Origin: an uncultured Roseibium sp.
GTDB taxonomy: Bacteria > Pseudomonadota > Alphaproteobacteria > Rhizobiales > Stappiaceae
NCBI RefSeq assembly: GCF_947494555.1
Contig: NZ_CANLVF010000006.1
Span: 37,374-101,373 of the forward strand
Length of the DNA: 64,000 nucleotides
Direction of reading: 5' to 3'
How positions within the stretch are numbered: position 1 is the stretch's first letter; every line of letters begins with the position of its first letter. Below, piece after piece: positions 25,076 through 33,385 of the stretch. The translations under genes and the position numbers were made by a program. The notes beneath the pieces are model-generated. The model was given only the letters and a program-made list of their open reading frames with translations. It searched no databases and had not been told where the DNA came from.

Positions 25076-26941
25076 ATGTTGACAATTGAAGAACGCCTCG
25101 AGGCTGCCAGGGGGCACCTTGAGGAACGCCGGCATGAGAACGCGGCGCTGATTTTCGAGGGCATTCTGGACGCGGCACCACACAATCTTGCCGCGACGAC
25201 CGGCCTCGCGGCGCTCAAAATGGCGGAGGGCGACCTCGATACGGCAGAGCGGTTGCTCACGTCGGCGCTCTCGCGTGGCCAGGTCGAAGCCGATCTTCTG
25301 GCTCTTGCGGCAAAGGTGGCCCTGCTGCGAGGCAGCAAGGAAAAGGCTCTCGAATTTGCCAATCAGGCCTTGAGCCTCGACGAACTGCACATCGATGCCA
25401 GCCTTTTGCGCATTAACATGCTGCTTCAGGACGGAAAGTTACGCGAGGCAGAACCCGCACTCCACACACTGTGCAGGGCGCATCCGGAAAATCCAAGCGC
25501 AGCCGCGATGTCGGTTATGCTCCTCACGGAATTGGGCGACTTCCGGCATGCCCTTGATCTTGCCCAAGACAGTTTGGCGAAAACGTCCAAAAGCGAGGAA
25601 ATCGAGGCTGCGATGGGCCACTGTCTGTCTAGGCTTGGCGACCATGAAAAGGCGCTTGGCTACCTTGAAAGCGCGCACTTTAAGGATCCGACAAATCCGC
25701 TTTATGCGCTGTCTCTTGCGAAATCTTTGCTCGAAACCGGACAGGCCACCGAAGCGCTCAGGGTGGCCAAGCGCGCGACCGTCCGATTTCCGGAGCTTTT
25801 GCCCGCCTGGCTGATCTACGTTGAAATCATGATCAGGCGGGGCGAGACAATGACTGGTTTGCGCGAATTCACACCGGTTATCCAGCGTGCCCAGGATCGC
25901 CTGGATGCAAGTCTGCACCTGGCGCAGGCCTACAGGATGGCAGGTTACCCTGAAAAATCTCTCGAGGTGCTCAAGCCGATCCTCGCCCAGCTCGCAAAAC
26001 TTCCGCCGGACAAGGCCCCGAAATTGGCGGCAATCGCGCGGGAGTGTTTCCTTGCGAGCGGACATCCGGAACGTGTCAGCGAAACTTTCGGGCTGGAAGA
26101 TGAACCTTCTTCCGAAAAAACCGAAGACATCGATCTTGCGTCGGGAGATCTGGTTATCGTCATTCCGCCCGGTCAATCAAATCTTGAGCTGGTTCCTCTC
26201 ATGCGGTTTCTGCCGCAGGCAGGCATGCGAAGTGAACCGTTGAAGATTGTCGGCCCGTCAACGTCACGGCAGCTGGCGGATGTTTTCGGCTCATTCAATT
26301 ATCTTTCGGGCGACCTTGCAGCGGAGAACGCGGACACCGATCTGCCGGAAGAAGCGCGTTTCCTGCCCTTGCCGCTTGTTCTGGGACTGCCGGGTGTGGT
26401 TGATGCGCAAAACCTGTTTCCCGAGCCCTACGCAAAGGTTCTTCCGGATCGAAAAGTCACCTGGCAGCGTTCGCTCGCCGAAATCGGCGGTCCGCGTGTG
26501 GCCATGTGCTGGCACTCGTCGCGGCCAGGCATGCTGCTTCAGGACTTCCGGCACCTGTTTCAGTTTACCGGCTGCAGCCTCGTAAGCTCTGCCTGGGGTT
26601 CGGCGCGTGAGCAACTGAAGGACGAAGAGCAGATCATAGACGCGGGCGCCCACTTTAGAGATCTGCACGACCTTACAGCGCTTCTCGATGCGTGTGATCT
26701 TGTCATCGGCCCTGACAGCATCCCGATTCATATCGCCGGCAGTCTCGGGAAACCGGGCATTGTCCTGCTAGACCCGGCACACCCCTGGTACTGGCACAAC
26801 GTTGACGGTCGGTCGACGTGGTATCCGAGCATAAGGGTTCTCAAGACCAAGCGCTTCGGTCACTGGGTCGAAACGCTTCCCGAAGTCGCCGCCGACATCA
26901 ACCAGGTCATTCAGGAAACTCTGGAGACACAGGGTTCCTGA
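25076..26941 (+). CDS. Tetratricopeptide-repeat protein with GT9/GT41-like C-terminal domain
   Basis: Residues 1-330 are TPR helices (ERLEAARGHLEERRHENAAL, LAATTGLAALKMAEGDLDTAERLL and others). The last 250 residues form an alpha/beta domain ending in PDSIPIHIAGSLGKPGIVLL and WYWHNVDGRSTWYPSIRVLK, the pattern of heptosyltransferase-like C-terminal domains attached to TPR proteins. It may glycosylate a partner or simply use the fold as a scaffold. It starts 49 bases after the DUF3540 gene and is probably the last gene of the effector module; its link to secretion is inferred from position. The start at ATG 25076 is followed directly by the first TPR helix. Confidence 0.75.
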   Translation: MLTIEERLEAARGHLEERRHENAALIFEGILDAAPHNLAATTGLAALKMAEGDLDTAERLLTSALSRGQVEADLLALAAKVALLRGSKEKALEFANQALSLDELHIDASLLRINMLLQDGKLREAEPALHTLCRAHPENPSAAAMSVMLLTELGDFRHALDLAQDSLAKTSKSEEIEAAMGHCLSRLGDHEKALGYLESAHFKDPTNPLYALSLAKSLLETGQATEALRVAKRATVRFPELLPAWLIYVEIMIRRGETMTGLREFTPVIQRAQDRLDASLHLAQAYRMAGYPEKSLEVLKPILAQLAKLPPDKAPKLAAIARECFLASGHPERVSETFGLEDEPSSEKTEDIDLASGDLVIVIPPGQSNLELVPLMRFLPQAGMRSEPLKIVGPSTSRQLADVFGSFNYLSGDLAAENADTDLPEEARFLPLPLVLGLPGVVDAQNLFPEPYAKVLPDRKVTWQRSLAEIGGPRVAMCWHSSRPGMLLQDFRHLFQFTGCSLVSSAWGSAREQLKDEEQIIDAGAHFRDLHDLTALLDACDLVIGPDSIPIHIAGSLGKPGIVLLDPAHPWYWHNVDGRSTWYPSIRVLKTKRFGHWVETLPEVAADINQVIQETLETQGS

Positions 26942-26984
26942 GCGATTGCATCACTGACGATATGGCTGCTGTCCGGGCGGCGGT

Positions 26985-27012
26985 CTCCCCGGCGCGGGTC
27001 GCCACCGGGGAG
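26985..27012. terminator. Inverted repeat between convergent genes, possible bidirectional terminator
   Basis: CTCCCCGG pairs perfectly with CCGGGGAG around a 12-base loop between the stops of the TPR gene and creatinase. No T-run follows on either strand, so termination would be weak or depend on other factors. Confidence 0.45.
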
Positions 27013-27026
27013 GTCCGGATCTCGCC

Positions 27027-28256
27027 CTAACGCGCCGGGATGATGTTGTGCTCAGGTCCAAACGGGAAGCCGGTGATGTTTTCCGCACCATCCTCGGTCA
27101 CGATCAGGATGTCATGTTCACGGTAACCGCCCGCGCCCGGAACGCCATCGGGCAGCATGATCATGGGCTCCATGGAAACGACCATGCCAGGCTGCAGCAC
27201 CGTTTCAACATCCTCACGCAGTTCCACAGACGCTTCGCGGCCATAGTAGTGGCTGAGAACGCCGAAGGAGTGGCCGTAACCGAAACTGCGGTATTTCAGA
27301 AGATCATGACTGCGGTAAATGTCATTGAGCTCAATCGCAATGTCGCAACAGCGGGCACCCGGCTTGATCAGTTTCAACCCTTCCCGATGGACATGGCAGT
27401 TGATTTCCCAAAGGCGCAGGTGCTCGTCCGAAACGTGTTCGCAGAAGAGCGTGCGTTCAAGCGCCGTGTAGTAGCCGAAGATCATCGGGAAGCAGTTGAG
27501 GCTGAGAATATCGCCCGGCTCGACCACCTTGTTGGTGACCGGATTGTGCGCACCATCTGTATTGATGCCCGACTGGAACCATGTCCAGGTGTCCATCAGT
27601 TCGACAAACGGAAAGGACTTTGCGATTTCCCGGATCATGGCATTCGTCGACGCGATGGCCACTTCGTGTTCCGTGACACCGGCCGCGACCGCGTCGGCGA
27701 CAGCCGCACCACCGACATCGCAGATGCGCGCGCCCTCGCGGATCAGAACGTGTTCTTCAGCGCTCTTGATCGTCCGCTGGGTCATGGCATCGGCAGCCAC
27801 ATCAACGAACTCCACACCCGGGAATGCGGCTTCAAGCAACTTCAGCAGATCCAGCGAGACATGGTCGAATTCGATACCGATGCGCTTGACCGAAGGATTG
27901 GGCCAGCCGAGCAGCGTCTGGATGGCGTGGAAATAATTGTCCCTGCGCCAGTCCGTATAGATCACCGTATCACCATGTGTCCGGCGCCAGGGCTGTCCAC
28001 CGTCGATACCGGCAGCAACGGTCGTCGCCTTGTCCTGTGTGACCACCAGTCCGTACTTCCGGCCGAAATAGCAGTACAGAAAGCCGGAGTAATAACAGAT
28101 ATTATGGTAGGAGGTCATAAGACACGCGTCGATGTCACGCGCTGCCATCAATTCGCGCAAGCGGTTCTGCCTCCGGTCCATTTCTTCAGGTGAGAAAGGC
28201 GAAAAAGACTTTTCGCCATTGTTCATCTCGTAGATGCGGATCATGTCGTCGCTCAT
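27027..28256 (-). CDS. Creatinase (creatine amidinohydrolase, EC 3.5.3.3)
   Basis: The 409-residue protein follows the Pseudomonas creatinase sequence, as I remember it, along its whole length: TSYHNICYYSGFLYCYFGR, NIDGGQPWRRT-like AGIDGGQPWRRTHGD, DTWTWFQSGINTDGAHNPV, SLNCFPMIFGYYTALERTL, GYGHSFGVLSHYYGREA and MEPMIMLPDGVPGAGGYREH. The GAHNP histidine and the Glu of ALERTL and SMEPM are the expected catalytic residues. It has the metal-free M24 pita-bread fold. It hydrolyses creatine to sarcosine and urea. The ATG at 28256 has AAGGAGAG upstream. It lies downstream of an ABC importer but beyond a terminator. Confidence 0.93.
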   Translation of the reverse strand: MSDDMIRIYEMNNGEKSFSPFSPEEMDRRQNRLRELMAARDIDACLMTSYHNICYYSGFLYCYFGRKYGLVVTQDKATTVAAGIDGGQPWRRTHGDTVIYTDWRRDNYFHAIQTLLGWPNPSVKRIGIEFDHVSLDLLKLLEAAFPGVEFVDVAADAMTQRTIKSAEEHVLIREGARICDVGGAAVADAVAAGVTEHEVAIASTNAMIREIAKSFPFVELMDTWTWFQSGINTDGAHNPVTNKVVEPGDILSLNCFPMIFGYYTALERTLFCEHVSDEHLRLWEINCHVHREGLKLIKPGARCCDIAIELNDIYRSHDLLKYRSFGYGHSFGVLSHYYGREASVELREDVETVLQPGMVVSMEPMIMLPDGVPGAGGYREHDILIVTEDGAENITGFPFGPEHNIIPAR

Positions 28257-28320
28257 GGGTGCTCTCCTTTCCCGGTGCGATCCTGTTTCCAATCGATTGC
28301 CAACTGCGAGCCCTAAACGC

Positions 28321-28356
28321 AAAACGGGCCGGTTTCCTTTGAAAGAAACCGGCCCG
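28321..28356 (-). terminator. Rho-independent terminator between the ABC importer and creatinase
   Basis: CGGGCCGGTTTC pairs perfectly with GAAACCGGCCCG (12 base pairs, eight-base loop) and is followed on the minus strand by TTTT. It should end or attenuate the importer transcript, leaving creatinase with separate or read-through expression. Confidence 0.85.
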
Positions 28357-28388
28357 CCAGGCCCAAAACCTCAATTGTCTTGCTACCG

Positions 28389-28404
28389 GGAGGCTTCAGC
28401 CTCC
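28389..28404 (-). other. Small hairpin after the last permease gene
   Basis: GGAGGC-TTCA-GCCTCC is a perfect six-pair stem with a four-base loop, lying about 33 bases before the terminator hairpin at 28321-28356. It may protect the 3' end of the importer mRNA. Confidence 0.4.
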
Positions 28405-28458
28405 GCCCGGCGACTGGCGTTCCGCCACCGGCACACTCCGTGAGCAGCTGGGCTGAAA

Positions 28459-29313
28459 TCAGCCCGGTGTCAAACCTCTAAGCCTTTCAGAGCGCCGCCG
28501 CAAGAATTCAAGAACCGTGAGCAGTGCGATCGAAATGGCGACCATCAGCGACGCCACAGCGAGAATGGTCGGCGAGATCTGTTCGCGCAAGCCGGTAAAC
28601 ATCTGCCAGGGCAACGTTTTCTGCCCTGCGGACCCGAGGAACAGCACGACGACCACTTCGTCGAACGAAGTGATGAAGGCAAACAGAGCGCCGGAGACTA
28701 CACCCGGGATGATCAGCGGCATCTGAACCTTGAAGAATGTGGTGACCGGGTTGGCTCCGAGACTTGCGGATGCACGAACCAGTGAGCGGTCAAAACCGAC
28801 CAGCGTTGCGGTCACCGTGATGATCACGAAAGGCGTGCCGAGCGCCGAATGCGCCAGAACCACACCCCAATAGGTGCCCTGCAGACCGATGCGTGAGTAG
28901 AAGAAATACATGCCCGCCGCTGAAATGATCAACGGAACGATCATCGGCGAGATCAGGATCGCCATAATCGCAGGTTTATAAGGCACGTGGGATTGGGAAA
29001 GGCCGACGGCAGCAATCGTTCCGAAAGTCGTTGCCAGAAGCGTTGCGACCGGTGCGATAAGCACAGAGTTGACGAGCGCCTGCTGCCAGTCCGGGTTGGT
29101 GAAGAAGTCGTCGTAATGCTTGAAGGAATAGCCCGCAGGGTCGAGCGACAGCATTTCTTTCGTGAAGGTGAAGAAGTCCTGAGCGTTGAAGCTCAGCGGC
29201 AGGATCACCAGGATCGGGAAAATCAGGAAGAAGAAGATCAGTCCGCAGATCACCCGGAACGTGTAGAACCACGTTCTTTGAAGGGGGGACGCATAGGGTG
29301 GTAGTGCGCTCAT
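28459..29313 (-). CDS. ABC transporter permease, PotC type
   Basis: The 284-residue protein has six membrane helices and the cytoplasmic EAA loop (VRASASLGANPVTTFFKVQMPLIIPGV), which docks onto the ATPase. It belongs to the spermidine/putrescine-type permeases of the second (PotC) group. The start is nine bases after the PotB-type stop, so the two permeases are coupled. Substrate is not readable; the creatinase just downstream suggests creatine or another guanidino/amine compound. Confidence 0.9.
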   Translation of the reverse strand: MSALPPYASPLQRTWFYTFRVICGLIFFFLIFPILVILPLSFNAQDFFTFTKEMLSLDPAGYSFKHYDDFFTNPDWQQALVNSVLIAPVATLLATTFGTIAAVGLSQSHVPYKPAIMAILISPMIVPLIISAAGMYFFYSRIGLQGTYWGVVLAHSALGTPFVIITVTATLVGFDRSLVRASASLGANPVTTFFKVQMPLIIPGVVSGALFAFITSFDEVVVVLFLGSAGQKTLPWQMFTGLREQISPTILAVASLMVAISIALLTVLEFLRRRSERLRGLTPG

Positions 29314-29322
29314 GTCGTCCTC

Positions 29323-30588
29323 CTATCCGAGCTTCACGTTGTCGATGCCGACGATCTTGTCGTAGACGACGAAGAGAACGAGTACAGCGACCAGAAGCAG
29401 GGTTCCCAGCGATGCCGCCAGACCCCAGTTGAGCGACGACGAGATGTGGTAGGCAATCCGGTTGGAAATGAAGATACCGGACGTGCCGCCGACCAGCTCC
29501 GGCGTGATGTAGTAACCGATCGACAGGATGAAGACGAGGACGGCACCGGCCCCGATCCCCGGAACCGATTGCGGGAAATAGACTCGCCAGAAAGCGGTCC
29601 AGTCATTCGCGCCAAGGCTCTTGGCCGCGCGGACGTAGCTGGGTGATATGGTTTTCATCACCGAATAGAGCGGCAGGATCATGAAGGGCAGGAGAATGTG
29701 CGTCATGGCGATGATCGTGCCTGTCTGGTTGTTGATCATCACGAGACGACCCGCATCGTCGATCAGTCTGGTCCAGACCAGGAAGTCGTTGATCACGCCC
29801 TGTTGTTGCAAGAGCACCTTCCAGGCGGATGTGCGGACCAACAATGATGTCCAAAACGGCAAAAGGACAAGGATCATCAGAAGGTTCGACGTTCGCAGCG
29901 GCAAAGCGGCAAGCAGAAAAGCAATCGGATATCCCAGCAGCAGACACGAGAGCGTAATCACGATTGACAGAAACAGCGTCCGCCCGAACAGGAACATGTA
30001 GATCTGCTGGTCATCGGGCTTCATTTCGATGCCGTCCGGACCACGTTTGGCATCAAAGGCGTTCAGGAAATAGCCGTCGGTGTACCGCGGCGAAAACTGT
30101 TGCAGAACCTGCCAGGTCGCAACATCGCCCCATTTCTTGTCTGCACCAATGAACTGATCCTTGAACGGCCCGTCCTCGTCCATACGCTTGATGCGGCGGC
30201 CGGTCTTGCGGAACAGGCTGGAAATCCCGCTCTGCTCGTAGTTCAGACGGGAACCCAGACGGGTGTGCGTCTTTTGGTCAACGGCAACGACCATGTCGTT
30301 ATAGAGCGCGGCGAAGACCACTTCGTCCGGCACTTCGCCGGAAGCAGGGTCCCATTTGCTGAGTTCGATAACCGTGTTTGGAAGCGTGTCGGCGACGATG
30401 CCATTTTCGACTGAGCGAAACAGCATATCGACAATCGGGGCGACAAAGGTGACCAGCACGAAAATCAACAAAGGCGCGATCAGCAGGAAGGCGCGAAGCT
30501 TTTCGCGGCGCAAGGCGCGCCTGAGCGCGGCTTTCAGCGGTTTTCCGTCCTGTGTCGTCAGAACCTGACCGTCGGTGGTATCGCTCAT
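29323..30588 (-). CDS. ABC transporter permease, PotB type, with large extra loop
   Basis: After the first helix (LLIFVLVTFVAPIVDMLF, about 35-55) there are roughly 150 polar residues before the second helix (FLFGRTLFLSIVITLSCLL). The rest follows the usual six-helix plan with an EAA loop (YVRAAKSLGANDWTAFWRVYFPQSVPG). At 421 residues it is longer than E. coli PotB (about 280). The extra segment should lie in the periplasm and may contact the binding protein. It lies in one operon with the binding-protein, ATPase and PotC-type genes. Confidence 0.9.
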   Translation of the reverse strand: MSDTTDGQVLTTQDGKPLKAALRRALRREKLRAFLLIAPLLIFVLVTFVAPIVDMLFRSVENGIVADTLPNTVIELSKWDPASGEVPDEVVFAALYNDMVVAVDQKTHTRLGSRLNYEQSGISSLFRKTGRRIKRMDEDGPFKDQFIGADKKWGDVATWQVLQQFSPRYTDGYFLNAFDAKRGPDGIEMKPDDQQIYMFLFGRTLFLSIVITLSCLLLGYPIAFLLAALPLRTSNLLMILVLLPFWTSLLVRTSAWKVLLQQQGVINDFLVWTRLIDDAGRLVMINNQTGTIIAMTHILLPFMILPLYSVMKTISPSYVRAAKSLGANDWTAFWRVYFPQSVPGIGAGAVLVFILSIGYYITPELVGGTSGIFISNRIAYHISSSLNWGLAASLGTLLLVAVLVLFVVYDKIVGIDNVKLG

Positions 30589-30658
30589 GAAACAGTCTTC
30601 CGGGTATCAACAAGGGTGATCCGGGCGGAGAGTTCCGCCCGGACCGAAGCCATGCGGC

Positions 30659-31759
30659 TTACTGTGCGAGCCAGGCCTGGAACTTGGCGTCGATGTCGTC
30701 GCGATAGTCCGCCCACCACTCGTAGTTATAGAGGAAGGTGTTTTTCGCGTTGTTCGGATCGGTCGGCATGTGCGGCGCCATGTCGATACCCAGCGATGCG
30801 TGTTGACCGACGAGCGGCGCGGAAGACTTGCGAGCCGGGCCATAGGAGATGTATTTCGCCTGATCGGCCAGACGCTGTGTGTCTGTCGCGTATTTGACGA
30901 GTTTCTTTACCTCCGCCAGGCGGTCTTCCGGCAGACCGGTCGGGATGATCCAACCGTCAAGGTCGAAGACCTGCGCGTCCCAGAGCATCTTCACCGGCTG
31001 TTTCTGCTCTTCGATCAGAGCAAAGAGACGGCCGTTGTAGGTGGAGCCGATCACGACTTCCTTGTCGGCAAGAAGCTGCGGTGTTTCGGCACCGGCGGAC
31101 CACCAGACTACGTTGTCCTTGATGGTGTCCAGTTTCTTGAACGCCTGGTCCTGACCTTCTTCGGTCTCCAGCACGTTGTAGACTTCCTCTTTCGGCACAC
31201 CGTCACACAGGAGAGCCCACTCCATGTTGTTGATCGGGCGCTTTTCCAGGGACCGCTTGCCCGGGAACGTTTCCAGATCGAACACGTCGCAGATCTCGGT
31301 CGGCTCCTTGCCGCCCCACTCGTCAATGTCTGAACGATAGCCGAAGGTGGTAGAATATACGATCTGCGGAATGAAGCACTCGGACACCAGTAGATCGCCG
31401 AAATCTTCGGAGGCCGGAGTTCCGTCTGGTGCTGCTGCGAGATCAACGTCGGCGTCGATCTCCATTGCAAGACCTTCGTCACAGAGGCGGATTGCGTCGG
31501 ACGCAACCACATCCACGAGATCCCAGGTCACGTTGCCTGCTTCGTTCATGGCACGCAGCTTGGCAACGGCTTCAGCGGAAGATTCGTCCCAGATCACGGT
31601 AATGCCGGGATTTTCGGCCGTGTAAGGATCGGTGTAAGCGTTCTTCTGGGACGACTGATAGGCGCCGCCCCAGGAGACGAGCGTGAGATCAGTGGCAAGT
31701 GCCGAGCTACCGGTAAACGCCAGAGCTGTTCCCGCCAGAATTAATGTTTTGAGCTTCAT
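30659..31759 (-). CDS. Periplasmic substrate-binding protein, PotD/PotF type
   Basis: A Sec signal peptide (MKLKTLILAGTALAFTGSSALA, residues 1-22) is followed by LTLVSWGGAYQSSQKNAYTDPY and the type 2 binding-protein fold (NVTWDLVDVVASDAIRLCDEG, VNVLETEEG-like domain crossover, VWWSAGAETPQLLADKEV, NGRLFALIEEQ, GWIIPTGLPEDRLAEV). GGGAG lies before the ATG. It captures the substrate for the two permeases. The family includes polyamine, putrescine and related cation binders; the neighbouring creatinase makes creatine-like ligands worth testing. Confidence 0.92.
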   Translation of the reverse strand: MKLKTLILAGTALAFTGSSALATDLTLVSWGGAYQSSQKNAYTDPYTAENPGITVIWDESSAEAVAKLRAMNEAGNVTWDLVDVVASDAIRLCDEGLAMEIDADVDLAAAPDGTPASEDFGDLLVSECFIPQIVYSTTFGYRSDIDEWGGKEPTEICDVFDLETFPGKRSLEKRPINNMEWALLCDGVPKEEVYNVLETEEGQDQAFKKLDTIKDNVVWWSAGAETPQLLADKEVVIGSTYNGRLFALIEEQKQPVKMLWDAQVFDLDGWIIPTGLPEDRLAEVKKLVKYATDTQRLADQAKYISYGPARKSSAPLVGQHASLGIDMAPHMPTDPNNAKNTFLYNYEWWADYRDDIDAKFQAWLAQ

Positions 31760-31840
31760 TTGAGCTAGCTCCCTCTTTTAGGATTGAACGGATTTTTTCC
31801 GTCGTTGTCACGGGCGGACTGCGGCATCCGCCTCGCGAAT

Positions 31841-32935
31841 TTAGGCAACTGCGTCGAGCGCCTTGCAGTCGTTAAATGCCCATCCGACCTGGACGGTTTC
31901 ACCGACATGCAGCTTACGCCGCTCTCCCCGGTTGCGAACTTTGACGATAAACTCGTCATTGCCAGCCACGTTCATTCGAACGCGGATATGGTCTCCTAAA
32001 TAGATCAGTTCCTCGATCCTGCCATTGACCAGATTGTCCATGGAGTCGTTCGTGTCGAACTCGACGCGTTCCGGGCGAAGCGACAAAGTCGTCCTGTCAC
32101 CCACTGCGGAAACATTGACCTTGTCGGCTTTCAGCTGCGTGCCGTCGTCAAGTTCGACCAGGCATTCCTCGCCGTCGATGCCAACGACCTTGCCGCTCAA
32201 CTTGTTGTTCTCGCCGATAAACTGCGCCACGAAAGAATTCTGAGGATCTTCGTAGAGATCATCCGGTGTCGAGAGCTGCTGAATGACGCCGTCGTTGAAC
32301 ACGGCAACGCGGTCGGACATTGTGAGCGCTTCGGTCTGGTCGTGGGTCACGTAGACGACCGTCACGCCCAGGTTTTCGTGGATGTGCTTGATTTCATACT
32401 GCATCTGCTCGCGCAATTGCTTGTCGAGAGCGCCGAGCGGCTCGTCCATCAGGACGAGTTCCGGGTCGAACACCAGTGCCCGCGCCACGGCAACACGCTG
32501 TTGCTGACCGCCGGAGAGCTGAGCAGGGCGGCGATTGCCGAATGCGCCCAGTTCGACCATGTCCAGGGCGCGCTGTACTTTCTCCGCCTGCTCGGCCTTG
32601 CTGACATTGCGGACCTGCAAAGGGAATGCGAGATTTTCGGCAACCGACATGTGCGGGAACAGGGCGTAGTTCTGAAACACCATGCCAATCCCGCGCTTGT
32701 GCGGCGGAACATTGTTGATCGGGCGATCGTTGAGATAGATCTCGCCGTGCGTTGCAGGCTCGAACCCTGCAAGCATCATCAGGCAGGTTGTCTTGCCGGA
32801 CCCGGAAGGTCCCAGCATTGTCAGAAATTCACCGGGCGGAATATCGAGGTTGAGGTTCTTTACGACAAGGCTTTCCCCGTCATAGCTCTTTTGAACGCTG
32901 TCATACTTAACAGCAGCGCCCCTTATATTCGCCAT
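31841..32935 (-). CDS. ABC transporter ATP-binding protein, PotA type
   Basis: Walker A (GPSGSGKTT), Q-loop (VFQNYALFPHMSV), signature (QLSGGQQQR), Walker B (LVLMDEPLGALD) and H-loop (VYVTHDQTEA) are all present. A C-terminal TOBE domain (about 285-364) follows. I took the ATG at 32935, preceded by GGGGAC, rather than an extension to 33040. It is the first gene of the leftward importer operon, 81 bases before the binding-protein gene; that gap contains a GGCGGA/TCCGCC hairpin at 31813-31832. Confidence 0.93.
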   Translation of the reverse strand: MANIRGAAVKYDSVQKSYDGESLVVKNLNLDIPPGEFLTMLGPSGSGKTTCLMMLAGFEPATHGEIYLNDRPINNVPPHKRGIGMVFQNYALFPHMSVAENLAFPLQVRNVSKAEQAEKVQRALDMVELGAFGNRRPAQLSGGQQQRVAVARALVFDPELVLMDEPLGALDKQLREQMQYEIKHIHENLGVTVVYVTHDQTEALTMSDRVAVFNDGVIQQLSTPDDLYEDPQNSFVAQFIGENNKLSGKVVGIDGEECLVELDDGTQLKADKVNVSAVGDRTTLSLRPERVEFDTNDSMDNLVNGRIEELIYLGDHIRVRMNVAGNDEFIVKVRNRGERRKLHVGETVQVGWAFNDCKALDAVA

Positions 32936-33385
32936 ATTGTCCCCAAATCCGGTTCTATTGTTATTATGGACAGCACAAGCAAATTCCCAGACGGCACGCG
33001 CCTCCTGCCGGGTAATTGCCGACACCATCGCGCGTAGCAAAACAAAAAAGATGCATCAATGAAAGGGGCTTGTGAAAAAAAATGGATATTTTTTATTCAC
33101 GGCCCGACTTAATATTTTGCATTGCAGAAGACTTGAGAAAAATCCACTCAAACAAGTCGATTAAGCGGAAGGAATATCTTCATTCCGGGTCGTGGCCCAC
33201 GAAAACACAATTCATGATTTTTAGCTTATAGTAAGAAAGTATTACGTGGATGCATTGTCATCCGGTCATCCGCATTTGCGGCATATCTTGACGGATCTTC
33301 GGAAGATGCGCCACATGGGATCACACGCTTTGGCAGAACCGACATTTGTGGCGACACTCCAGCCGCGCGTTCCGCGTCTTCAACA
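32936..33385. other. AT-rich divergent regulatory region between the importer and the HTH regulator
   Basis: No gene is supported here. The region is much richer in A and T than its surroundings and holds two inverted repeats (33072-33100 and 33171-33186). It must contain promoters for the leftward importer and the rightward regulator. Confidence 0.55.
33072..33100. promoter_or_regulatory. Imperfect 29-base palindrome, candidate operator of the importer
   Basis: GTGAA at 33072-33076 mirrors TTCAC at 33096-33100, with A-rich and T-rich inner arms; ten of twelve position pairs match. It lies about 137-165 bases upstream of the importer ATPase start. A second, GGAAT-N6-ATTCC, is at 33171-33186. 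Either could bind the adjacent regulator. Confidence 0.4.

Noticed and set aside
27027..28256. DddP-type DMSP lyase, another M24-fold enzyme common in marine alphaproteobacteria
   Set aside because: The N-terminal and active-site segments match creatinase along the full length and not DddP.
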